From contig NZ_CAKAKL010000001.1 in the NCBI RefSeq assembly GCF_916619195.1, positions 1,240,001 to 1,304,000 on the forward strand: DNA of 64,000 bases. Reading direction: 5' to 3'. This DNA is from Inquilinus sp. Marseille-Q2685. GTDB lineage: Bacteria; Pseudomonadota; Alphaproteobacteria; DSM-16000; Inquilinaceae. This document shows, piece after piece, positions 8,835 to 17,358 of this stretch. Position numbers and translations under genes: made by a program. Numbering within the stretch: the stretch's first letter is position 1; every line of letters begins with the position of its first letter. The notes beneath the pieces were generated by a model. The model was not told the DNA's origin and ran no database searches. It saw only the letters and a program-made list of their open reading frames with translations.

Positions 8835-9338
8835 ATGGAGCACGGCCCCAGGGGCAGCGGCCTTCTCGCCGAGGGCGCGGCGCTGCTCGAGCATTCCGCC
8901 TTCGGCGCGCTGATGCGCGATTCGCTGTGGCTCTACCCGGCCGCCAACCTGCTGCATCTGCTCGGGCTGGTGCTGCTGGTCGGCGGCATCGGGCTGCTCG
9001 ACCTCCGCCTCGTCGGCTTCGGCCGCGCCCTGCCGGTCCGCATCGTGTCGCGCCTGCTGACCCGGGTCGCGCTGGCCGGCCTGGTGCTGATGGCCGCGAC
9101 CGGCGCGATGCTGTTCGCCGCCGATGCCGGGCCGCTGGCCGCGACCGACATCTTCCAGCTGAAGATCCTGGTGATCGCGGCGGCGCTGGCCAATGCGATC
9201 GCCTTCCGCTGGCTGTGGCAGCGCTCGCTGCCCGACTGGGACCATACCCCGCCGCTGCTCGGGCGGATCCAGGCGGCGGGGTCGATCGTGCTGTGGTTCT
9301 TCGCCGGCGCGCTCGGCCGGCTGATCGCCTACGGCTGA
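8835..9338 (+). CDS. Four-helix inner-membrane protein (DUF6644/DUF2214-like)
   Basis: A 167-residue protein with about four hydrophobic helices: LYPAANLLHLLGLVLLVGG, a second around VALAGLVLMAATGAMLFAA, a third around LKILVIAAALANAIAFRW, and a last one near the C-terminus (SIVLWFFAGALGRLIAY). The His in NLLHLLG and Trp/Arg-rich loops suggest a cytochrome-like or electron-transfer membrane family, but there is no proof of haem. It is tightly linked to the upstream exported protein and likely co-translated with it. The function is unknown; the family name is from memory and moderately certain. Confidence 0.75.
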   Translation: MEHGPRGSGLLAEGAALLEHSAFGALMRDSLWLYPAANLLHLLGLVLLVGGIGLLDLRLVGFGRALPVRIVSRLLTRVALAGLVLMAATGAMLFAADAGPLAATDIFQLKILVIAAALANAIAFRWLWQRSLPDWDHTPPLLGRIQAAGSIVLWFFAGALGRLIAYG

Positions 9339-9354
9339 AGCCGGTCCGGTCAGG

Positions 9355-9993
9355 TCACCGCTTCGGCTTGGTGATCTCCTCGATCTGGCGCTGCAGGTCG
9401 TCCAGCTTCTGGCGCAGCGTGTCGATCGATCCCTGCTCCGACGGCGCTGGTCCGGCCGCGGCCTCGGCCGGGTTGGCGGCGGGCGGCTTGCCCCCCTTGC
9501 CGGCGGCGAAGGGGGTGAACATCTGCATCGCCCGCTCGAACAGCGCCATGTTCTGCTTGCCCATCTCCTCGAAGGCGCCGAAGGGGAAGACCCCGCTGAC
9601 GTCCTTGAAGTACTGGCGCATCTGGTCCTGATTGCGGGCGAAGGCCTCCATCGAGGATTCGAGGTAGCGCGGCACCATGAACTGCAGGTTGTCGCCGTAC
9701 AGGCTGATCAGCTGCCGCAGGAAGCCGATCGGCAGCATGTTCTGGCCCTTGCCTTCCTCCTCGACGATGATCTGGGTCAGCACCGAGCGGGTGATGTCCT
9801 CGCCGGTCTTGGCGTCGTAGACCACGAATTCCGTGCCGTCCTTGACCATCTGGGCCAGGTTCTCGAGCGTCACATAGCTCGACGTCGCGGTGTTGTAGAG
9901 CCGGCGGTTGGCGTACTTCTTGATGGTGATGGGAGCGCTCTTCGGCTCCTCGGCCGACGGGGCGGTTCCAGGGGCGGCCTGACTGGTCGGCAT
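9355..9993 (-). CDS. phaR: Polyhydroxyalkanoate synthesis repressor PhaR
   Basis: PhaR binds DNA and nascent PHA granules and represses phasin and PHB genes until polymer appears. The 212-residue product contains the PHB/PHA accumulation regulator DNA-binding domain (ITIKKYANRRLYNTATSSYV, about residues 22-41), followed by the paired regulator helices (GFLRQLISLYGDNLQFMVPR and YLESSMEAFARNQDQM). An Ala/Pro/Lys-rich tail ends in a short coiled coil (IDTLRQKLDDLQRQIEEITK). The start is ATG at 9993. It is convergent with the preceding membrane gene and divergent from the PHA-synthase-like genes, the expected neighbourhood. Confidence 0.95.
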   Translation of the reverse strand: MPTSQAAPGTAPSAEEPKSAPITIKKYANRRLYNTATSSYVTLENLAQMVKDGTEFVVYDAKTGEDITRSVLTQIIVEEEGKGQNMLPIGFLRQLISLYGDNLQFMVPRYLESSMEAFARNQDQMRQYFKDVSGVFPFGAFEEMGKQNMALFERAMQMFTPFAAGKGGKPPAANPAEAAAGPAPSEQGSIDTLRQKLDDLQRQIEEITKPKR

Positions 9994-10151
9994 GGGTGTC
10001 CCTATCGCTTCTTCCGGCCGCGGGCTCACGGCCGCTTTCACTGAATTGGGGCCTATACTGGTCCGACCGGCGCGGCATGTCACGATCCTTTCGCATCGCA
10101 ACACGCGCCGGGCATAGGCAGGCCCGGCGGGGCCGACTATGATCGCCGCCG

Positions 10152-10529
10152 ATGACTGCGCCGAAACCGCCCCATGACCCGCCGCCCGGCGACGGCGACA
10201 CCCCGGACGACCTGGCCCGCCGCTTCCTCGATCTCTGGCAAGAGCATTGGACCGCAACCCTGACCGATCCCGAGACGCTGCGCGGCTGGGCCGCCCTGCT
10301 GGATCCCGGCCATGTGTCGCGGATCGTGGCGGGCCTGGGCGGGAGGGCCGGCGATGACGCTGCGCCTCGGCCCCCGGCCTCTGCCGCTACATCTGGCCGC
10401 GGCGGCGGCGAGCCTGACGAGCGGGATCGCCGCATTGCCGCTCTCGAGGAGCGCGTCGCCCGGCTCGAAGCCGCTGTGGCCGGAACCGCTGCGCCGCGCC
10501 GCCGAACGCCTCGCAAGCCTGCCCCCTGA
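10152..10529 (+). CDS. Small PHA-associated coiled-coil protein (PhaE/phasin-like, putative)
   Basis: A 125-residue protein. A Pro/Asp-rich start is followed by FLDLWQEHWTATLTDPET, a short amphipathic region reminiscent of PhaE or phasin segments; it ends in a coiled coil ([20 protein letters not shown]) and a basic Pro/Arg/Lys tail ([10 protein letters not shown]). Basic tails of this kind are seen in PHA-granule proteins that also bind DNA. The last 59 codons overlap, in another frame, the start of the PhaC-like gene. No strong ribosome binding site is seen for ATG at 10152. Function is inferred from neighbours; the gene is likely but not certain. Confidence 0.6.
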   Translation: MTAPKPPHDPPPGDGDTPDDLARRFLDLWQEHWTATLTDPETLRGWAALLDPGHVSRIVAGLGGRAGDDAAPRPPASAATSGRGGGEPDERDRRIAALEERVARLEAAVAGTAAPRRRTPRKPAP

Positions 10530-11664
10530 CGCCGCCGGCGCGGCCCTGGCGCGGGAGGCGACGCGGCGCGCCGGCGCCTTCCTGACCGGGCTGGAGCGCT
10601 ACATCCGCCATCCCTATCGCCGCGACCTGCCGGTACCGCCGGTGCTATGGCGGGGCGGATCCGCCAAGCTGCGCGATTACGGCCCCGCCGACGGGCTGCC
10701 GCTGCTGGTGGTGCCGTCGATGGTCAACCGCGCCTATGTGCTGGACCTGACGGCGGAGCGAAGCCTGCTGCGCTTCCTGTCGGCGCAGGGCGTGCGGCCG
10801 CTGCTGCTGGAATGGGACGTGCCGGACGCGGCCGAGCGCGACGTCACCCTGACCGATGTGATCCTGCGGCGGCTGGAGCCGGCGCTGGACGCCGTTCTCG
10901 CGGCTGCGAAAGGACCGATCGGGCTGCTGGGCTACTGCATGGGCGGCACGCTGGCGGCGGCGCTGGCGGCGCGGCGGCCGGACGACATCGCCGGCATCGC
11001 CCTCATGGCCGCCCCTTGGGATTTCCATGCCGACGCCCCGCACCAGGCCGAGATCGGCCGGATGGCGGCGGCGGCCAGCCTGCCCGTCGTCGCCTCGCTG
11101 GGCGTGCTGCCGGTCGACGGCATCCAGGCGCTGTTCACCACGCTCGACCCGCTGACCGCGCTGCGCAAGTTCAGCGCCTTCGGCCGGCTGGACCCCGGCT
11201 CGGCGGAGGCGGCGCGCTTCGTGGCGCTGGAAGACTGGCTGAACGACGGCATCCCGCTGCCGGGGCCGGTGGCGCTGGAATGCCTGGCCGGCTGGTACGG
11301 CGAGAACATGCCCGGCCGCGGCGCCTGGCGGATCGACGGCGCTGCGGTGCGGCCGGAAACGATCCGCCGGCCCAGCCTGCACCTGATCCCGGCCCGCGAC
11401 CGCATCGTGCCGCCGGCCAGCGCCCGCGCCCTGTCCGAGCGCATGCCGGGCGCCGAGCGGATCGAGCCGACGCTCGGCCATATCGGCATGGTGGTGGCCG
11501 GCGGCGCCGAGGCGCAGGTGTGGCGGCCGCTGGCGGGATGGCTGGAAGGCGCTATTCGAACCGGACGGACAGGGACACCGGCGCGGCCGAGAGCCCGTCG
11601 TAGCGCACCGTCACGGTCCCGCCGGGCACCGGCTGCGCCGGCGGGCCGAAGGAGCCGAGGCTGA
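10354..11664 (+). CDS. PhaC-like alpha/beta-fold polymerase/hydrolase
   Basis: ATG at 10354 is supported by GGGAGGG seven bases upstream, although it lies inside the preceding gene (176-base overlap in another frame). The protein has a lipase-like box GYCMGG with Cys195 in place of Ser, as in PHA synthases, plus Asp349 (ARDRIVPP) and His376 (LGHIGMV), completing a Cys-Asp-His triad. The region [14 protein letters not shown] is typical of PhaC-like proteins. The length (436) includes about 37 Arg/Pro-rich C-terminal residues read antisense to the next gene, so the normal stop may have been lost. It probably polymerises or processes hydroxyacyl-CoA; a true class I/III PhaC is not proven. Confidence 0.85.
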   Translation: MTLRLGPRPLPLHLAAAAASLTSGIAALPLSRSASPGSKPLWPEPLRRAAERLASLPPDAAGAALAREATRRAGAFLTGLERYIRHPYRRDLPVPPVLWRGGSAKLRDYGPADGLPLLVVPSMVNRAYVLDLTAERSLLRFLSAQGVRPLLLEWDVPDAAERDVTLTDVILRRLEPALDAVLAAAKGPIGLLGYCMGGTLAAALAARRPDDIAGIALMAAPWDFHADAPHQAEIGRMAAAASLPVVASLGVLPVDGIQALFTTLDPLTALRKFSAFGRLDPGSAEAARFVALEDWLNDGIPLPGPVALECLAGWYGENMPGRGAWRIDGAAVRPETIRRPSLHLIPARDRIVPPASARALSERMPGAERIEPTLGHIGMVVAGGAEAQVWRPLAGWLEGAIRTGRTGTPARPRARRSAPSRSRRAPAAPAGRRSRG

Positions 11665-12406
11665 CCAGCTGGCCGGGCTGCAGCGCTTCGCCCCGCGCCG
11701 CGAGGTCCTGGGCCAGCCAGATCACCGCGTTCAGCGGGTGTCCGAGGATGGCGGCGCCCGGCGCCTCGGCCAGCACCTTGCCGGAGCCGTCGGTGAGCGA
11801 GACCTGCATGGTCGCCAGCCGCTCGGCGAAGCCGGGCTCGACCGCGATCGGCTGTCCCAGCACGCCGAGGCGGGCGCCGACATTGATCGCGGCGATCAAG
11901 GCCGCGGTCGGCTTCTCGTCCGGCGCCAAAGCGAGGTCGGCCAGTTCGATGAAGGGTCGGAGGGCCGAAAGATGCGCCAGCACCTCGGCCGGCGTCTTCG
12001 CCTGGTTGACGCCGGCGTCGCCGATCACGGCGATCAGGTCGGCCTCGACCAGCGGCCTGGCGGCGAAGCCGGCCGGGACCGGCGCCCCGATTTCGAGCAA
12101 CATCCGCTGCAGCAGCACGCCCGAGACCGGGTGGCTGACGCCCAGCCGTTCCTGCATCGCCTTGCCGGTCAGGCCGACCTTGTAGCCGACCGGCGGACCG
12201 GCATCCGGGGCGAGATCCCGGACCAGCGTCTTCTGGACGCAGGCGGCGGTGGCGCCGTCGATGCCGGCGAGGCCGGTCACGACCGTCTTCGCCCGCCAGG
12301 CCGCGGCCGCGCGGGCGGCAATGACCGCGCAATCCTCGGCCGCCAGCGCTGGCATCGTTCCCACCAGCGCGGCCAGCACGACGGCCCGCAACAACGACTT
12401 GCGCAT
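11552..12406 (-). CDS. Exported 2-keto-4-pentenoate hydratase-like (MhpD/FAH superfamily) protein
   Basis: A 284-residue protein. The N-terminus [20 protein letters not shown] with ALAAEDC following is a signal peptide, unusual for this cytoplasmic family. The body matches MhpD-type hydratases: [32 protein letters not shown], an ELADLAL region, [11 protein letters not shown] and the final [16 protein letters not shown]. Family members hydrate 2-oxopent-4-enoate or decarboxylate related oxo-acids using a divalent metal; export would place the activity in the periplasm. The 3' end overlaps the convergent PhaC-like gene by 113 bases. It separates that gene from phaA. Confidence 0.85.
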   Translation of the reverse strand: MRKSLLRAVVLAALVGTMPALAAEDCAVIAARAAAAWRAKTVVTGLAGIDGATAACVQKTLVRDLAPDAGPPVGYKVGLTGKAMQERLGVSHPVSGVLLQRMLLEIGAPVPAGFAARPLVEADLIAVIGDAGVNQAKTPAEVLAHLSALRPFIELADLALAPDEKPTAALIAAINVGARLGVLGQPIAVEPGFAERLATMQVSLTDGSGKVLAEAPGAAILGHPLNAVIWLAQDLAARGEALQPGQLVSLGSFGPPAQPVPGGTVTVRYDGLSAAPVSLSVRFE

Positions 12407-12535
12407 CGATCCCTCCCCCCTTTGGCCAGCCCCTCCCGTCGCGGTTGCACAGGCGGAAGGGCAGTGGCTATCGTCACCTTAGCGCAATTCGACCGGTGCG
12501 GCCCGGCCGCGCCGAACAGCATAGGGAAACGCCTT

Positions 12536-13708
12536 ATGGCCAATGTCGTCATCGCCGCAGCCGCGCGCACGCCGGTCGGGGCCTTCAGCGGCGCCTTCGC
12601 CGCCGTGCCGGCGCATGAGCTGGGCACCGCCGCGATCACCGCGGCGCTGGGCCGGGCCAAGGTCGAGGCCACCGAGGTCGACGAGGTGGTGCTGGGCCAG
12701 GTGCTGACCGCCGCCGCCGGCCAGAACCCGGCCCGCCAGGCCGCGATCGCCGCCGGCGTCCCGCAGGAGGCCACGGCCTACGGCATCAACCAGGTCTGCG
12801 GCTCCGGCCTGCGCACCGTCGCCCTCGGCAGCCAGTCGATCGCGCTGGGCGACGCCCGCATCGTCGTCGCCGGCGGGCAGGAGAGCATGTCGCTGGCGCC
12901 GCACGCGCTGCATCTGCGCGCCGGCACCAAGATGGGCGACGCCAAGATGGTCGACACCATGATCCGCGACGGGCTGTGGGACGCCTTCAACGGCTACCAC
13001 ATGGGCAACACGGCGGAGAACGTGGCCCGGAAGTGGCAGATCACCCGCGACGAGCAGGACCGCTTCGCCCTGGCGTCGCAGCAGAAGGCGGCGGCGGCGC
13101 AGCGCGAGGGCCGGTTCAAGGACGAGATCACCCCGGTCACGGTCAAGGGCCGCAAGGGCGACACCGTGATCGATGCCGACGAGTACCTGAAGCCGGACAC
13201 CACGATCGAGGTGCTGGCCAAGCTGCGCCCGGCCTTCGACAAGGAGGGCACGGTGACCGCCGGCAACGCCTCCGGCCTCAATGACGGCGCCGCGGCGCTG
13301 GTGCTGATGACCGAGGAGGAAGCGGCGCGTCGGGGCATCACCCCGCTCGCCCGCATCGCCTCCTGGGCCACGGCCGGCGTCGACCCGGCGGTGATGGGGT
13401 CGGGCCCGATCCCGGCCAGCCGCGCGGCGCTGAAGAAGGCCGGCTGGACCGCCGAGCAGTTGGACCTGGTCGAAGCCAACGAGGCCTTCGCCGCCCAGGC
13501 CTGCGCGGTGAACAAGGACATGGGCTGGGATCCGGCCAAGGTGAACGTCAATGGCGGTGCCATCGCCATTGGCCACCCGATCGGCGCCTCGGGCGCCCGG
13601 ATCCTGACCACCCTGCTCTACGAGATGGGCCGGCGGGACGCGAAGAAGGGCCTGGCCACCCTGTGCATCGGCGGCGGCATGGGCATCGCCCTCTGCGTCG
13701 AGCGCTGA
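12536..13708 (+). CDS. phaA: Acetyl-CoA C-acetyltransferase (beta-ketothiolase) PhaA
   Basis: PhaA condenses two acetyl-CoA to acetoacetyl-CoA, the first step of PHB synthesis. ATG at 12536 gives 390 residues, the normal thiolase length. Catalytic Cys88 is in NQVCGSGLR, the histidine motif [11 protein letters not shown] and the second cysteine motif TLCIGGGMG are near the C-terminus, and NEAFAAQA is conserved. PhaB follows 97 bases later, consistent with a phaAB operon. The open frame extends further upstream, but that part is antisense to the neighbouring hydratase-like gene. Confidence 0.97.
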   Translation: MANVVIAAAARTPVGAFSGAFAAVPAHELGTAAITAALGRAKVEATEVDEVVLGQVLTAAAGQNPARQAAIAAGVPQEATAYGINQVCGSGLRTVALGSQSIALGDARIVVAGGQESMSLAPHALHLRAGTKMGDAKMVDTMIRDGLWDAFNGYHMGNTAENVARKWQITRDEQDRFALASQQKAAAAQREGRFKDEITPVTVKGRKGDTVIDADEYLKPDTTIEVLAKLRPAFDKEGTVTAGNASGLNDGAAALVLMTEEEAARRGITPLARIASWATAGVDPAVMGSGPIPASRAALKKAGWTAEQLDLVEANEAFAAQACAVNKDMGWDPAKVNVNGGAIAIGHPIGASGARILTTLLYEMGRRDAKKGLATLCIGGGMGIALCVER

Positions 13709-13711
13709 GCC

Positions 13712-13738
13712 CGGCGCCTCCCTGCCGAGGCGCCGTTT
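13712..13738 (+). other. Hairpin between phaA and phaB
   Basis: A nine-base stem CGGCGCCTC (13712-13720) with GAGGCGCCG (13727-13735), followed only by TTT. It may act as a weak terminator or as an mRNA-stability element that sets different phaA and phaB levels. Confidence 0.5.
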
Positions 13739-13805
13739 CCGGGGCCGCCCGCCGATCTCTCTCGTCGCGGCCGGCGGCCCTTCAATCCAACCCTGGGAGG
13801 ACGCT

Positions 13806-14528
13806 ATGGGACGTGTAGCGGTTGTGACCGGCGGGACGAGAGGGATTGGCGAGGCGATCTCGCTGGCCCTGAAGGAGAAGGGCTACAAGGTCGCCGCGAC
13901 CTATGCCGGCAACGATGACGCCGCCCGCGCCTTCAGCGAGCGGCACGGCATCAGCGTCTACAAGTTCGACGTCGCCGATTTCGAGCAGTGCCAGGCCGCG
14001 ATCGCGAAGATCGAGGCCGATCTCGGGCCAGTCGAGGTGCTGGTCAACAACGCCGGCATCACCCGCGACGGCACCATCCACAAGATGGACCGGAACGCCT
14101 GGGATGCGGTGATCGACACCAATCTCGGCTCCTGCTTCAACATGTGCCGCTGCGTCATCGACGGCATGCGCGCCCGCAATTTCGGCCGGATCGTCAACAT
14201 CGGCTCGATCAACGGCCAGGCCGGACAGTACGGCCAGGTGAACTACGCCGCGGCGAAGTCCGGCATCCACGGCTTCACCAAGGCGCTGGCGCAGGAAGGC
14301 GCCGGCAAGGGCATCACCGTCAACGCCATTGCGCCGGGCTATATCGACACCGACATGGTCCGCGCCGTGCCGCCGAACGTGCTGGAGAAGATCGTCGCCA
14401 AGGTGCCGGTCGGCCGCCTGGGCAAGGCGTCGGAGATCGCCCGCGGCGTGCTGTTCCTGGTCGACGACGAGGCCGGCTTCATCACCGGCTCGACCCTGTC
14501 GATCAACGGCGGCCAGCATATGTACTGA
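13806..14528 (+). CDS. phaB: Acetoacetyl-CoA reductase PhaB
   Basis: PhaB reduces acetoacetyl-CoA to (R)-3-hydroxybutyryl-CoA with NADPH. It is a 240-residue classical short-chain dehydrogenase: TGGTRGIG cofactor-binding motif near the N-terminus, NNAGITRD, and the catalytic triad Ser134, Tyr147, Lys151 in the NIGSINGQ and VNYAAAKSG segments. ATG at 13806 follows GGGAGG. With PhaA it feeds monomer to PHA synthase. A strong GC hairpin follows the stop codon. Confidence 0.97.
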   Translation: MGRVAVVTGGTRGIGEAISLALKEKGYKVAATYAGNDDAARAFSERHGISVYKFDVADFEQCQAAIAKIEADLGPVEVLVNNAGITRDGTIHKMDRNAWDAVIDTNLGSCFNMCRCVIDGMRARNFGRIVNIGSINGQAGQYGQVNYAAAKSGIHGFTKALAQEGAGKGITVNAIAPGYIDTDMVRAVPPNVLEKIVAKVPVGRLGKASEIARGVLFLVDDEAGFITGSTLSINGGQHMY

Positions 14529-14531
14529 GAC

Positions 14532-14568
14532 GCTGCGTCGGGGCGGGCCACCCCCGTCCCGACGCAGC
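14532..14568 (+). other. Strong hairpin after phaB
   Basis: An 11-bp perfect stem (GCTGCGTCGGG at 14532-14542 with CCCGACGCAGC at 14558-14568), extended inward by further pairs. No T-tract follows, so it is either a Rho-assisted end or a 3' stabilising structure. Confidence 0.6.
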
Positions 14569-14687
14569 GAGCGGCAGGTCTTCCCAGGCATTACAAGATC
14601 CGATACATTCGATAAATATTTAGGGAAATTTTCCGACACACTTATGCTTGCGACCCTGTCGCGGTCGCGCCTGGGGGAGACCATCCG

Positions 14688-16823
14688 ATGTCGTCAAGCC
14701 AAGCGGCCGGTATCGGCGACAGCATATCCGAAATGCCGGTGTCCACCGGCGGCTGGGGACGAAGCACGACGGTGAGCGCGACCGGCGTGCAGAACATCGA
14801 CGCCTTGCTGTCCGGCGTCAAATGGAGCGCCAGCACGATCACCGTCTCGTTTCCCGGCACGGCCAGCGCCTACGGATCGGGGTACTCGGAGGCCCTTCAC
14901 GAGTTCCGGCCGGTGACGAGCGCGATGGTCAACGCGGCCCGTGTCGTCTTCGGCCAAGTGATGACCTTCACCAATCTCGGCATCTCCGAGACCAGCCAGC
15001 ATTCGACGGCCAATATCCGGCTGGCGCATTCGTCCGATGCCGAACCCACCGCCTATGCCTATTACCCAGGCACCGGCACCAAGGCGGGCGACATCTGGTT
15101 TTCCGGCACGGACTATGACGCCCCAGCCCGCGGAAACTATGCCTGGTTCACCATGCTGCACGAGATCGGGCACGCGCTCGGCCTGAAGCATGGCAATGAG
15201 GCCGGCGGCGTGGCGGGCGTCGCGATGCAGTACGCCTATGACGCGCAGGAATATTCCCTGATGACGTATCGGAGCTATGTCGGCGCTCCGACGGACTACG
15301 TCTACAACGAAGATCACAGCTTCGCGCAAACTTACATGATGTACGACATCGCTGCACTGCAGGAGATGTACGGCGCAGACTACAACACCAATTCCGGAAA
15401 CAATGTCTACACCTTCTCGCCGACCAGCGGCACGATGTTCATCGACGGGCGCAGCCAGGGCACGCCGGCCGGCAACCGCATCTTCCTGACGGTTTGGGAC
15501 GGCGGCGGCAACGACACCTATGACTTCTCGAACTATGGCACCAATCTGACGGTGGATCTGCGGCCGGGGAGCTATTCGAGGTTGTCGTCGGAGCAAATCG
15601 CCGACCTGGGAAACGACCATCGGGCGAAAGGCAACGTCTACAACGCCCTCCTGCATGACAACGACCCGCGATCGCTGATCGAGAACGCTCGCGGCGGCGG
15701 CGGCAACGACACGATCGTCGGCAACCAAGCGAACAACCAGCTCTTCGGCGGGGCCGGAAACGACACGCTCGACGGCGGCGCCGGCAGCGACGTCCTGAAC
15801 GGCGGCACCGGCACCGACACGGCGGTGATCCATGCCCGGCTGACGCAGACCGCCGTATCCTCCAGCCAGGGCCGCCCCGTCCTCGACGGGCCCCAGGGGC
15901 ACGACACCCTGGTCGACGTCGAGCAGTACAGGTTCGACGACGGGACCGTCGTCCAGGCCGACGGCAATGTCGAGGTCGACGACCTGTTCTACTACGACGC
16001 GAATCGCGACGTCTGGAACGCCCATGTCGACCCGGAGATCCATTACGCCCGGTCCGGCTGGAAGGAGGGGCGCAACCCCAACGCCCTGTTCGACACGGAC
16101 TACTATCTGGCCCACAATCCGGACATCGCGGCAGCGAAGATCAATCCGCTCGAGCACTACCATCTCTTCGGCTGGAAAGAGGGCCGCGATCCCTCGGCGC
16201 AGTTCGACAGCAGCGCCTATCGGGCCATCAACACCGATGTCGCGGCGGCCCGTATCGACCCGCTCGAGCACTATCTCAGCGCCGGGGCATCCGAAGGGCG
16301 CAGCTACAAGGTGTTCGCCAGCGCCAGCAATCTTCGCGCCGTCACCATCTCCTTCTCCGGGCCAGAGGTGACTCTTCGGGATTCGACCGGGTCTCACGAT
16401 GGCGCCGGGCTGGAGCAGTACAAGTTCCGGGATGGCTCGATCGACCAGCGCGACGGCAACTACGAGGTCGACGACCTGTTCTACTACAGCAGGAATCCCG
16501 ATGTCTGGGCGGCACGGGCCGACGCGGACACGCACTATGCGCGGAATGGCTGGCGCGAAGGCCGCGACCCGAATGCGTTTTTCGACACGGACGGCTATCT
16601 CGCGCACAATCCGGACGTCGCGGCGGCGAGAATCAATCCGCTCGAGCACTACCATCTCTTCGGATGGAAGGAGGGGCGGGACCCATCGGCCGCCTTCGAC
16701 ACCCAGGCCTATCTGGCGGCGAACCCGGACATCGCCGCCGCCCGGATCGACCCTCTCGAGCACTATCTGCGCTTCGGGCTGTACGAGGGCCGCGCCGCCC
16801 CCAATGACAGTGTCTGGGGCTGA
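14688..16823 (+). CDS. RTX serralysin-type M10 metalloprotease with C-terminal NPDVAAA repeats
   Basis: A 711-residue predicted secreted zinc protease. ATG at 14688 follows GGGGGAGA. The zinc site HEIGHALGLKH spans residues 158-168 (His158, His162, His168, catalytic Glu159), and the Met-turn is Met192 in SLMTYRS. Nonapeptide RTX repeats (GGAGNDTLDGGAGSDVLNGG) occupy about 335-380 and would bind calcium. Residues about 405-707 form two related modules, each with a VDDLFYY segment and three copies of a Tyr...NPDxAAA...HY...GW.EGR motif. There is no classical signal peptide, which fits type I secretion, but no ABC/MFP secretion genes are adjacent. The upstream 150 bases are unusually AT-rich. 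Confidence 0.9.
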   Translation: MSSSQAAGIGDSISEMPVSTGGWGRSTTVSATGVQNIDALLSGVKWSASTITVSFPGTASAYGSGYSEALHEFRPVTSAMVNAARVVFGQVMTFTNLGISETSQHSTANIRLAHSSDAEPTAYAYYPGTGTKAGDIWFSGTDYDAPARGNYAWFTMLHEIGHALGLKHGNEAGGVAGVAMQYAYDAQEYSLMTYRSYVGAPTDYVYNEDHSFAQTYMMYDIAALQEMYGADYNTNSGNNVYTFSPTSGTMFIDGRSQGTPAGNRIFLTVWDGGGNDTYDFSNYGTNLTVDLRPGSYSRLSSEQIADLGNDHRAKGNVYNALLHDNDPRSLIENARGGGGNDTIVGNQANNQLFGGAGNDTLDGGAGSDVLNGGTGTDTAVIHARLTQTAVSSSQGRPVLDGPQGHDTLVDVEQYRFDDGTVVQADGNVEVDDLFYYDANRDVWNAHVDPEIHYARSGWKEGRNPNALFDTDYYLAHNPDIAAAKINPLEHYHLFGWKEGRDPSAQFDSSAYRAINTDVAAARIDPLEHYLSAGASEGRSYKVFASASNLRAVTISFSGPEVTLRDSTGSHDGAGLEQYKFRDGSIDQRDGNYEVDDLFYYSRNPDVWAARADADTHYARNGWREGRDPNAFFDTDGYLAHNPDVAAARINPLEHYHLFGWKEGRDPSAAFDTQAYLAANPDIAAARIDPLEHYLRFGLYEGRAAPNDSVWG

Positions 16824-16831
16824 GGGACCCG

Positions 16832-17221
16832 TCAGGCCGCTGCCTCGGCCAAGGGCCTGACAGCAGTCCTTCCTGTCTCCCCCGTTCCCTCCACCCGGTC
16901 CCGGAAGCTCTGGCCCCAGGCCTTCATGGCGTCGAGCACCGGGGCCAGGGTGCGGCCGTATTCGGTCAGCGAATACTCCACCCGCGGCGGCACCTCGGCG
17001 AAGACCTGCCGGTGCAGGATGCCGTCCGCCTCCAGCTCGCGCAGCTGCAGCGTCAGCGAGCGCTGCGTCGCGCCGCCGACGGTCTTCCGCAGCTCGCCGA
17101 AGCGCTTCGGCCCTTCCAGCAACTGGTACAGGATCACCGGCTTCCACTTGCCGCCCATGACGGCGAGCGTGACCTCGACCGCACAGCCATAGGGCCGGCG
17201 GGCCTGTTCTCGTGGCGGCAT
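16832..17221 (-). CDS. HxlR family transcriptional regulator
   Basis: The start is ATG at 17221, with GGAGA five bases upstream; a longer frame to 17290 has no such support. The 129-residue product has the HxlR winged helix: YGCAVEVTLAVMGGKWKPVI, FGELRKTVGGATQRSLTLQL, and a wing near RVEYSLTEYGRTLAPVL. HxlR-type proteins usually sense electrophiles, thiol state or small ligands and control divergent detoxification enzymes. Here it is divergent from an NAD(P)-dependent oxidoreductase, with two inverted repeats between them. The C-terminal tail is Ala-rich. Confidence 0.92.
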   Translation of the reverse strand: MPPREQARRPYGCAVEVTLAVMGGKWKPVILYQLLEGPKRFGELRKTVGGATQRSLTLQLRELEADGILHRQVFAEVPPRVEYSLTEYGRTLAPVLDAMKAWGQSFRDRVEGTGETGRTAVRPLAEAAA

Positions 17222-17228
17222 TTCGTCT

Positions 17229-17276
17229 CCATAGGTGCAAAAGAGTATCCTATGGCAAGAAATGTTGCCTTCTTGC
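17229..17276. promoter_or_regulatory. Two inverted repeats, probable HxlR operators
   Basis: CCATAGG (17229-17235) and CCTATGG (17249-17255) form a perfect 7-base inverted repeat with a 13-base spacer. GCAAGAA (17255-17261) and TTCTTGC (17270-17276) form another with an 8-base spacer. Both lie directly in front of the HxlR gene in the divergent intergenic region. The role as operators is inferred. Confidence 0.55.
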
Positions 17277-17358
17277 GCAAAGGCCTGCAAGCCGCAACAT
17301 GGCGTCCATGCCGCCGGTCCGGCGGCGATCCCGAGCCCTCATCGGAGAGATTCGAGCC

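Noticed and set aside
11738-12535. Upstream extension of phaA into the hydratase-like gene.
   Set aside because: It is antisense to a recognised protein; thiolase similarity begins exactly at ATG 12536.
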